The notes under the pieces: model-generated
Databases searched by the model: none
Told to the model about the DNA's origin: nothing
What the model saw: the letters and a program-made list of their open reading frames with translations, nothing else
Shown: piece after piece, positions 1-8,130 of the stretch
How the letters are laid out: each line of letters opens with the position of its first letter
Position numbering within the stretch: position 1 is the stretch's first letter
Translations under genes and position numbers: made by a program
Assembly (NCBI GenBank): GCA_029378245.1
Contig: JARKIF010000498.1
Location: forward strand, 1-11,971
Source: Roridomyces roridus
Taxonomy: Eukaryota > Basidiomycota > Agaricomycetes > Agaricales > Mycenaceae
DNA length: 11,971 bases
Direction: 5' to 3'

Positions 1-45
1 GAGTCCCGCACTGGTGCGTAAAGGCATTTCCTCCTGAGCGGTCAT
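1..45 (-). CDS. possible 5' end of a divergent gene, cut by the window edge
   Basis: An ATG at 45-43 on the minus strand, with A at -3, opens 15 codons (MTAQEEMPLRTSAGL) that reach the window edge without a stop. A gene here would be divergent from the PacC-like gene and would fit the strict strand alternation of the window. Nothing in 15 residues identifies a family, and an open frame this short can arise by chance. On the plus strand the same bases could equally be an exon end followed by an intron (GTGCGT at 14-19, TTCCAG at 64-69). Confidence 0.2.
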   Translation of the reverse strand, partial: MTAQEEMPLRTSAGL

Positions 46-657
46 TTTCGTGGGTTCTACTTCTTCCAGTCCCCCCCAGCGGATGTATGTTAGAATGCTC
101 CGTGCAGACTGACATGGTGAAGTCATATCTGTGCCAGGTCTAGATTCCAACGGAACATTCACTTTGCCATACCTACACTATGAACTGGTAAGTGAACAGT
201 CGTAGATTACTCCCTGCTTCAAGTTGCTGCCTGCACAATTTTTGGAAATAGATTTGCTATTTCAGTGACCGGCAGCCAAGAGGAGTGACTGCGGAATTTA
301 AAATAGTCCTACCCAGTCAAATTCCACAAACTTTCCGGTGATATCAGTGGAATTTGCGGTAAACTGGATCTTTAGCCTGGTTACTTGGCGCCAGCTTGCC
401 CCATATGGTGCTGGCTTGGCCAGCATGTTGCCAAGCAGGGCCCGATCGAGTGGGAAGGCTATGATGCAATCCACTTTCCTCCCTTGCGTACTGCTCTGGC
501 GGACAATCGGGGTGTATGGACCTAAAATATACTTTCGTATGCACGAGTCCAATTTTCCGTATTTTTTTTCGGTGCATACGTGTCTTCTCCACGGGATTAT
601 GTTTCAAAAGAGAGAGGAGATCAGACCCTTTGCGTCTTGGCTGCCACCGCCAAGCCC
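46..657. promoter_or_regulatory. Upstream region of the PacC-like gene with clustered GCCARG sites
   Basis: I see no convincing protein-coding gene in these ~610 bases; the open frames here give no recognisable protein and overlap each other. GCCAAG, the core of the 5'-GCCARG site bound by Aspergillus PacC, occurs six times. It reads on the plus strand at 275-280, 430-435 and 649-654, and as CTTGGC at 384-389, 415-420 and 636-641. One GCCAGG lies at 133-138. The sites form close pairs (415/430 and 636/649), the last just upstream of the proposed ATG at 658. By chance about 0.3 GCCAAG would be expected in 650 bp on both strands. A run of seven C lies at 70-76 and a T-run at 562-569. The transcription start is not identifiable. 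Confidence 0.6.
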
Positions 658-2779
658 ATGTCATCACGGCTTAAAGCTGCACCAGGCGGCAGCTCATTCA
701 CCGGCAGGACTTTGCCTCCACCTCCATATCCCTACTGGTCAATGCCCGACTCACAACCCCGAGACTCGCCCGACGCGACGACGAGGAGACCGTCGCCAAC
801 ACCCACAAGTGCCTATGGCAGGACTGCACGCAGGGTTTCCCTGACCCGGAGACGCTGTACAACCATCTGTGCAACGACCACATCGGCCGCAAAAGCACGA
901 ACAATCTCTGTCTCACCTGCAAGTGGAAGGACTGTGGGACGTCGTGTGCGAAGCGGGACCATATCACCAGTCATCTCAGAGGTGTGTGCACCCCTAGCAA
1001 TTGTCCCGCACCCAGTGCTCACTATCCCTTCTTCCAGTCCACACCCCATTAAAGCCGCACATCTGCGAGTCGGTCGACCCATATTGCTCGCCTGTACGTA
1101 CTCACGCTGCGCGCACAGATATGCAAAAAGTCTTTCAAGCGGCCACAAGATCTCAAGAAGCACGAGAAAAATCCATACGGAAGAGCACCATGCCCAGCAC
1201 AAGCATTCAAAGGCCATAACGGTTGCAGACCCGCCTTTTCGTCGCGTGTCCGCGGCGACTCGAACGCGGCGCATTCCAAGTCAAAGTCCCCTTCTAGTGC
1301 CTCCAGCTCCGCCCCACGCGCTCAGTCTCGTTCCTCTCCATCTCCGATGGTAAGTTGTTTCACCCCGTCCTGGGCGCGAGCCTCAATCCTCCACAGGATC
1401 CTACCCTAACTTTCCTCCCACCCCTCCTTCAGATCGCCGCTCCCCAACGGACGAAATGTTCATGCCCCATCAGCCTTGGGATACCACTGCTACCGGCTCC
1501 AAGCGTGCTCACGGTGATGACTTTGCTGTCGAGGAGTTCTTCACCGACATGAAGAAACGCCGGGTCAGCCCGTCATATGATCCCGTATGGCGGAACGTCT
1601 TGAGCGGCTTCATTCGTACCACCACCAGCCCACTGCCTTTAATCCCCGCTCAGTCTCTCTCGATATACGCACCCCAGAGGAGTTGGCCGCCGTGAACGAT
1701 TTTTTGATCACGCTGGGCCGTGACGTCTCTGACACCGGGCGCCATCACAGCGGTGGCTCCGGCTTCTCTGGCGAGTCCTACTTTGACCCCGTTAGCCTCA
1801 GCCAACTTGGGCTCGCGGGCATGCCCGGCATGCCGCCGAATGTGCCAATTGAGGGAGCACCATATCCCAATTCTGCACAGATTCCTTTCTACACCGCGTC
1901 TTCGCGTTCAACGCATGGACAGTATGGCAATGTATCCTTCCATTGATGACGCACATGTTGCTTACCCGCCACGCGGTGCCAAGTACGCGCCGTACCCACA
2001 TCACCATCACTACACCCGTCCCCCGCCTCACGAGCGTGGATCGCACCACATATGAACATTCCTCCGCGGATTCTGCCGCTTACGACTATCTTCGGCCGTC
2101 TCGCGGTGCCCCCTCCCGCCCCCCAGCTCGTGCCCGCAGATTACATGCGCAAGTCGATGCATCGTATAGAGTTGCTCCAAGACTGCGCCGATTCGGTGTC
2201 AAAGCCAGAAACCAGTCGAGCCTCGCATCGTCGCACCGGCTCATCGTGGCATGCCTGCAAAATCTGGTGTCAGCCACCACGAGTCTCCCCGTGTCCGCCG
2301 TGCGCGATTCGACGCCTCCTCCAGCTGCTTCCTCGCTCAAGGAGGGCGGGTCGCTCTACCCTCTGCTTACATATGGAGACGTGCAGTACAAACTCGCACC
2401 GCTGCAACACCGCTACCGCTCCCCATCACCCACGTCTACATCGGCCGAGTCGACGCCTGCTGCGTCGGTGCAGAGCAGCCCCAAGACCGCGGAGATCACG
2501 GTTCTCCCGAGCTTACGCTCTATCGCTCCTTCTCTTCCGCCGGTACCGGTGCGCATGGGTTCTGGGAGTGGTACGGACGATGTCGCAAAGGAACTTGGTC
2601 GGATTCAGTTGGGTCGCCAGGCGGGGGCGGCTGTATCGCCTGAGGAGCGTCGTCGGCATGCCGAGCTTATCCGCAACCTGCTCGTGGCCATCAACAACGA
2701 GTTCCGGGAGCGCCATGGGACACCTCCGATTGCTCGCCCTCCGTCGCCCGTACGGGATGTCGAGATGACTGCTGCATAG
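658..2779 (+). CDS. pacC: PacC/Rim101-type C2H2 zinc-finger pH-response transcription factor
   Basis: PacC/Rim101 factors act in the nucleus after proteolytic activation by the Pal/Rim alkaline-pH pathway. Three C2H2 fingers begin near residue 50. Finger 1 starts KCLWQDC (codon TGC at 810), finger 2 has [15 protein letters not shown], and finger 3 carries the hallmark [15 protein letters not shown] followed by [18 protein letters not shown]. Downstream are [20 protein letters not shown], then Ser/Pro/His-rich linkers, then a conserved acidic/basic tail ending EMTAA. Supported introns are 982-1037, about 1073-1118 and 1350-1396. The product would be about 650 aa. The frame changes at least ten times (for example near 1069, 1167-1171, 1230-1232, 1582-1584, 1929, 2049, 2108-2127, 2235 and 2300), usually by one base in C or A runs. 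No single frame therefore covers the gene. The start at 658 is provisional: finger 1's own frame has a stop at 672 and no ATG after it. Family assignment is firm. Confidence 0.92.
1933..1944 (+). other. YPSI, candidate PalA/Rim20 docking motif in the PacC-like protein
   Basis: In the locally coding frame these codons read Y-P-S-I, matching the YPX(L/I) motif by which PacC recruits the Bro1-domain protein PalA (Rim20). A frame change lies directly upstream at 1929-1930, so the frame is inferred from the continuing conserved-looking protein ([13 protein letters not shown]). A second copy, YPLL, lies at 2357-2368. The motif is short, and function is inferred only from family knowledge. Confidence 0.4.
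2357..2368 (+). other. YPLL, second candidate PalA/Rim20 docking motif
   Basis: The codons read Y-P-L-L within [17 protein letters not shown], in the long final open frame of the PacC-like gene. It lies roughly 140 residues after the YPSI motif. In Aspergillus PacC two YPX(L/I) motifs flank the signalling-protease region, so a pair here fits the family architecture. No experimental evidence can be drawn from the sequence alone. Confidence 0.45.
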
Positions 2780-2901
2780 ATCGAGACTCTTTTCTTCTTC
2801 GTAAACTTATTCGCACAAACCTTGTACTTTTTTGACGACTTTAAAACCATACAGTCTAATATGGCTCTTGGTAATACAGAATCTCATTATTATACAGTCT
2901 A

Positions 2902-5900
2902 CTACGATGGAGGGTCTGGCCGCTTAAGAGTGAGCTTGAGCTTGGGTACAGTAGCGGTGGGTGTTGAGGCCTCGTCTACCATACCGATACAGGTGGGCTC
3001 GTCGCCAGTGGCGAAGGTACCGATGTCGGAAATCCAAACGCAGGAACTTGTAGCCCTCCTGCTGCATTACCACCGGTGCGATTGAATGTAAGATTCCCGG
3101 CGCTCGGTCCACCAGGCGTGCCAGGCCCCGCAGCGGATCCTGTAGGTGTCGAAGGACCAGGTGTATTGAATTCCGCCCAACGGGGACATTTCCGGTTCGT
3201 CTCTACGAAGATTGGGTTAGAATCTTGCACGGAAACGCCGAGCGCAAAAACGTTTATACATACTCATGTGGCCGACTTGGCCACAGTGGCCGCAACGCCG
3301 CTGCAAGGCATGAGGTAACTAGACGGGAAACACGGGATTGGATCTTACCGTCGTATCTTGCTTCATTGGGCGGTTCAATTGCATGGGAGTACCACCGGCT
3401 TGTACAATCTTGGCATTCTTCCTGTGCAGCCGGCGTTCCTGATTTTCTTCATCCGCGCAATCTGCTCCTCGAGCCTGTGATTATATTTAGTGTTCAGCGC
3501 CAAGAAGTACTGGATTCCAAGTGAAATCCTTACCGTTTCTTGTACCGCTTGTCCTTGTCCGCATCCCCGGTCGGCGCGAGCGAATCGGCAAAAGTCGTCT
3601 CCTCTTCGATAGCCTCCTGCTGCGGACGTACGCACGGATAACCCCTTGATCGCGGATAATCTCAGTTTCCCATACCCCGTCAACCTAGTGAAATTAATGA
3701 GAAAATCTTGGCAAAGACTTGGCTAGAATGGCGTCAGCAATGGTGACAACACACATACCAAGCGTTTGATGCGAAGAACCCTACTGCTCCCGTCCGGCCC
3801 CACACTCTTCTCGTCGTCCCGATCGAGCGAGGAACCGCGACTGAACGCTGGCGATGGCGCTTCGGAGGAAGGACCACCCAGGATCGGCGACATCCCCTCA
3901 GGTGGTACCGTCTCCTGCCGCGCAGACGGTTGGCGTACAGCCCTCGCAGGCTCCTCGTCCTCCTCCGTCAGCTGAGGCTCGTCCTTGCGGCTCAACGAGT
4001 CGAATTGGGCCTTCCATATCCTTTCAATCTCCGACTTATATATGATCTGTTGCTCCGCGACGTTGTACCTGTGGGCCGACTTGGGCCGGTTCTCGGCCTC
4101 GGCTGATGATGGGTCAGCAATAGCATACATCCATGGGCGTGCGAGCACTCACCAACTTTCTGCTCATAATTCTCCCCGGCCTTGACGAAAATATCCTTCA
4201 TCGATATCCGGATAAAGCTGAACGCCTCCCCGCGACCCGTGGGATCACCTTCGCCGTGAAGCCGGAGCATAGCTTTCGCCTGTGTCGCAAACAGAAAGTT
4301 CTTGGTCGTTATCCACGGAGCAAGTTGCTGTTCCACAGATAGATTCGATTGGTCGTCCTTGTCGTCAACCGTGTCTGCCACTTGGCTGTACCCGGCATCC
4401 TGCAAATGCCGCTGCCCGACCTGCATACTCTCCGTCAATACAACCTGCTCCGGCGTCACGCTCTTGAGCATATCCGCATCGGAGGGGATCACCCAGTTGG
4501 GTTTCAGCCGCCAGAAACCTTGATGAGGTCCACGTCGGTGATACTCCATAAACTCCTGCAATGTACTTTAGTGGAACGGTCAGAAAGTGAGTAAAAGTCC
4601 CACCTTTAGTCTCTGTCGCATCTGCAACTCGTTCTGATCCGGAAAGTACTTCATCAGGCGCGAAATCTTGAGACGTTCACCAGCGCTCTTCTGCAGCAGC
4701 TTGAACGCGATTATTTGCAGTCGGAATTTAATTGTATTAGTAATTTTGCGGGAATGCGGCCCTGGAACCTCGGTGACCGGATAAGTCTGCCCAACGACGA
4801 AGAGGTTCTTGATTTCGCGAAGAAAGTATTTGGTTTCTCCTTTGATTGTATTTCTGTAGACTTGTGAGCATTTGGGCGACGGAAAGAAGAGTCCTTACCG
4901 TACAACAGGAAATCGGTTGGGTAAGACTTGTGGCGGAAAAAGCGGGGCTCTTATTAGGTTGTTGTACAGTGCAGGCATCGTCTGGCCCGGGTAAACCGAT
5001 CCAAACTTCATGAAAGGAGTGTCGTCCTGCGGCTCCAAAACAAAAGGTACGCCCAAATCATACTGGGAATAGCTCAGGACCAGCTGGAAACAGAGAGGAA
5101 CGTTCTCACCTTGGGTACATGCTCGTCCTTCTCGTCCTTCTTACGGTAATAATTTACAAGAGAACTGGCCATGCCAAAGTTCTGGATAATAGGAGGATGC
5201 TCTTCCTACCTCTGCGCGTCAGCAAGTCATCGCAATCATTCATGAACACTCACAGAAAACTCCCACAACACAAAGTTGCTGGTATCCCGAAGACTGATAT
5301 CGCTGGTCTTGCGCAATCCTTCTCCGATGTTCCCACCTTTGCCAAGTTTGCGTCCCGCCTTGTCCTTCTTCTTCTTCGCAGTACGGACCTTGCTGAAGCG
5401 CAATTCGATATTGGAAGGAAATTGAAGAGCAGGACGATGGAAAGACCGAGCTTCTTGTTTGGACAATCGGGTCTTGTACTGAAATACGGTCGATAGAGGT
5501 CATAAAGGACATTGAAGATACGCACGAATGGTAGTTGCAATTTCTGAGCAGGATATGCGTGCTCGACTGCAATCTGACCAAAGGTCTGGCGGACGCGGTG
5601 GCGGCCACCTTCCTTCGACACCTCGTAAAAGTGGTCGTTGGATAGGTTGAATTTGTCGCGAACGCTGGCGTCAGTCCGGAATCGTTTCCGGACTCGTACG
5701 GTCTCCGCTTGAGAGTTGGTCAGTTGAGGCAGGTACATAGAGTGGGACAACAAACAGCTGCGCTCCTCTGGAATCACATCGTCTTCATGATTGAATTCCA
5801 GTTGGGTAAAGTCCTTGAAGGGTGCTTTAGGACCCCAGATGATACTCTGCGTCCATGCACCAGACTCGAGGGCTTTGTTCGCAGGGGTCGTGAGATTGTT

Positions 5901-6790
5901 CACGGTCGGCACCGTCACTTTCTCGGGGTTCGCAGTCTCAGCGGGGGCGTCAGTGACCTCTGGCGGTTTATCCGGCTCGAAGATAATCTGGTCCTCCCAG
6001 TTGGACAGTTGCACGAGGTCGAATGTACGGTCGCGCAGAGACAGATGGGCGAGACGAATATCCGTATTCTCGCGTTCCTGGACTTGGTTAGAGACGACTC
6101 TCATTGGAAGAGAATGAATCACACCTCTATTGCTTGCCGCAAATCAGACTCGACATTGCTGGAAGCAACGATAGCCTCCACCCGTTGGTTCTCCACCTGT
6201 CGTTTCGTGTCACCGACCAAAGACTCCAAGTAGCCCCTTGGGTTTTCCCTCTTCCTCGGATAGACGGTTTCAACTGGTGGCACTGAGTATTTGAGGCAGA
6301 GAGAGACAGAAGACACGCACGGTAAAACGGCCGCTTGGAAAGTCGCGATTTTTGAACGGTGTATCCCTTGAACAGCTCACTAAAGTCCAGGACCTTGTCT
6401 TGCGCGAAAGTGGGAAGCGGTCATATACATTCCTGGGTCGTTCTACGAGCCGCTTCACAATTTTGACGCGTTTCTTTGGCGGCAAATCAGAGGGCAGATG
6501 GGAAGGGGACCTGGGCTCTGCTTTAACGAACAAGTCTCCATCCTCCTCCATCTCCAGCTCCTTGTCAATCTCCTCCTCCCAGTCCTCCCCTTGGCCCCGC
6601 CCGACTACATCCTCGTCGTCGTCCACTTGTCTCCATAAATTTGATTCGAGTTGAGTGCAGAGGGTCCGCCCAACCCGAGTCTTGAGAGATTTAGATTCGA
6701 GTTGGACGACGGGAAGATGTCGCCGAGGATGTTGCCCAAGGAGAAGCCAGTGAGCGCGGAAATGGCTCCATCTTCGTCCTGGGCCGACAT
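2902..6790 (-). CDS. TAF1: TFIID subunit TAF1 (DUF3591, zinc knuckle)
   Basis: TAF1 is the scaffold subunit of TFIID in RNA polymerase II initiation, acting in the nucleus. Translation starts at ATG 6790-6788. The N-terminus has a TAND-like segment (ISALTGFSLGNILGD), then an acidic stretch, DFSELFKGYTVQKSRLSKRP and ETVYPRKRENPRGYLESL. The DUF3591 core includes KFNLSNDHFYEVSKEG, QNFGMASSLVNYYRKKDE, VPFVLEPQDDTPFMKFGS and the signature LHGEGDPTGRGEAFSFIR (near residue 740). A CCHC knuckle (CGHCGQVGHMKTNRKC, near 980) is split by an intron. No bromodomain is present, as in other fungi. Introns: 6283-6320, 6078-6124, 5479-5525, 5206-5253, 5063-5109, 4854-4898, 4556-4603, 4103-4152, 3685-3758, 3475-3533, 3301-3348 and 3203-3263. 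The product is about 1,090 aa (yeast 1,066). Frame breaks lie near 6626, 6412, 4937-4941, 4899, 3622, 3443 and 3015. The last one decides between a TAG at 2976-2978 and my preferred end at 2902-2904 (PKLKLTLKRPDPPS). Confidence 0.97.
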
Positions 6791-6887
6791 GGCGCCTTGA
6801 GCGATGTGGGCGACGTCACAGTGGTTATATAGCCTCGCCTGTACCTTGTGATTTCAACAAGGACAAACTACGCGTCGCGCCAATACT
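6791..6887. promoter_or_regulatory. Bidirectional TAF1 / proteasome-activator promoter
   Basis: Only 97 bp separate the two divergent start codons, so both core promoters must overlap. Visible elements are GACGTCAC at 6812-6819 (CRE/ATF-like half palindrome), TATATA at 6826-6831, ACGCGT at 6870-6875 (matches the yeast MCB core) and CCAAT at 6880-6884, directly before the PA28 ATG. These are word matches only; which gene each element serves is unknown. Confidence 0.6.
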
Positions 6888-8109
6888 ATGGAAAAGGACC
6901 TTGCTCAGAGATTACAAGTCTGTCCACCCTCTCCCGACTCTTTCCTAGTCTCACGTATTAGGCTTTCCACACTGCAGCCTCCGCCGCAGGCGAGGATATC
7001 GCTTTTCGTGTGTTCCCTACCAAGGTGATTTCGGTCTCTCCTGTCCTTGAGAGAAGACTGACTCTGATAGATCCTGTATGAACGTTGGATTTCATACTCG
7101 ATATCTGGCTCATAATACTCAGGGAGCTCCAGCAACTCATTCAATCCACGTCCCTTTCCACATCCCCATACTACCGCGATCCGCAAGCTACGGTCACCGA
7201 CGCAACAGTATATCCCGCACCTGGAGATGGCGACCAGCCGCAGCAGTCGAAGAAGCGCAAGATGGAAGACGGTAGTAGCAGCAGCGGCAGTAGCAGCACC
7301 AGTGCAAATGATACTCAATATGCACGCTACCCCAACCTCGTACTCTCCAACAAGCGCATGCCCGACCTCCACGCGACGCTGAAAAAGGAATGCGAAGAGC
7401 TCGTGTCTCTCACAGTGAGCAGCCCTCGACTCTGGAAACCCCGGCAGTGATTTAGTCTGCCAGGACCAAGTGAAGCTATGGATCTCGCTAACCATGCCCA
7501 AGTGTGTATTTCATCCTCTCATCGGAGACTCGCTCACATGTTTATAGAATCGAAGGGTAAATCTCCTTCCCGCTCCTCCGTCGGTAGTTGCTGATATCTC
7601 ACAGCGGGGACAATTTTGGTATGTCCCATTCTCACAGCAGAGTTCACAACTAACTCGATGCCCAGGTGTTCAAATTCAAGAAGGCGTGTCGCTCCCTTGT
7701 CTCCATAATTATCCCCTCATTATCTGCAGAGGTCATCGCCGAATTGCAGCGCTCCCAAGATAGCGCATTCAACCTAAGAGACGCCGCTCGCAACAATTAC
7801 CTTGCACGGGCCAAAATCTCCTCGAAACTGATTAAATACCCAACGTCGAAGACTATACCGTATGCTTCCGAATATACAGATCTCCGAGTCCTCTAACAGC
7901 CCCTTAGCTAGCACTCAAAGAGCACGACGAAAGTCAACTTTACTTTGCCCGGCAGCATCTGATCGACCTGCGGAATATTTACGCTGTCCTCACGGACCTA
8001 ATTCACAAGAATATTGCCAAGGTCGGTTGTTTACCCGGCCTTGGAACAAAATTAAAACCGTCTCTAGATACGCGCTCCCAAGGGCGAGAATAGTGTGGCT
8101 TTGTACTAG
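6888..8109 (+). CDS. PSME3: PA28/REG-family 11S proteasome activator
   Basis: 11S activators form heptameric rings that open the gate of the 20S proteasome without ATP. The N-terminal helix starts MEKDLAQRLQ, then AFHTAASAAGEDIAFRVF and PTKILELQQLIQSTS. The homolog-specific insert has KKRK at residues 76-79 plus a Ser/Gly run, suggesting a nuclear, PA28-gamma-like form. Next come VKLWISLTMPK, the activation loop IEGGDNFGV (about 144-152), NYLARAKISSKLIKYP, and a C-terminus ending ENSVALY; the terminal Tyr fits proteasome docking. Exons: 6888-6917, 6962-7024, 7071-7075, 7123-7414, 7464-7501, 7548-7556, 7605-7618, 7666-7683, 7730-7859, 7908-8021 and 8068-8109. They total 755 nt. One missing G near 7845 (KYPTVEDYT expected) gives 756 nt, or 251 residues plus stop, the usual family length. 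All ten introns are 44-49 nt. The intron at 7684-7729 appears to be GC-AG. Confidence 0.96.
7071..7075 (+). other. 5-nt micro-exon of the proteasome activator
   Basis: ATCCT lies between an intron at 7025-7070 (GTGATT...CTGAC...GATAG) and another at 7076-7122 (GTATGA...CTCAG). Including it joins PTK to ELQQLIQ as PTK-I-L-E-L in frame and restores the ILEL segment conserved in the PA28 family. Skipping it breaks the frame when the 7122 acceptor is used. A later acceptor at 7126 would keep the frame but lose I-L-E. Confidence 0.8.
7548..7683 (+). other. Three consecutive micro-exons (9, 14, 18 nt) encoding the activation loop
   Basis: Exons 7548-7556, 7605-7618 and 7666-7683 are separated by introns of 48 and 47 nt and flanked by introns of 46 nt on each side. 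Spliced, with the ends of the neighbouring exons, they read K-IEGGDNFGVQIQE-E, the loop that contacts the 20S gate in this family. The phases agree at every junction. The donor after the 18-nt exon reads AAG|GCGTGT and its acceptor CTGCAG, a GC-AG intron unless one base is misread. Confidence 0.85.
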
Positions 8110-8130
8110 ACAATACTTTTGTGTGCGACT

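Noticed and set aside
298..667. Overlapping open frames on both strands upstream of the PacC-like gene
   Set aside because: No family resemblance, several frames open at once, and the region has the look of a promoter with repeated GCCAAG sites.
813..1274. Minus-strand open frame across the zinc-finger region
   Set aside because: The plus strand encodes clear PacC fingers here; the antisense frame is a shadow.
658..2779. PacC-like gene as a pseudogene, or as a case of programmed frameshifting
   Set aside because: More than ten breaks, in both directions and at varied sites, exclude programmed frameshifting. The same pattern in TAF1 and RRB1 and intact conserved motifs between breaks argue for sequence error rather than decay.
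3250..3310. Inverted-repeat-looking GGCC-rich stretch as a regulatory hairpin
   Set aside because: It is explained by codons of the TAF1 zinc knuckle (CGHCGQVGH) on the minus strand.
6905..7501. Long minus-strand open frame (198 codons)
   Set aside because: It is antisense to the exons and introns of the proteasome activator, whose spliced plus-strand protein matches a known family; the minus-strand translation shows no recognisable domain.
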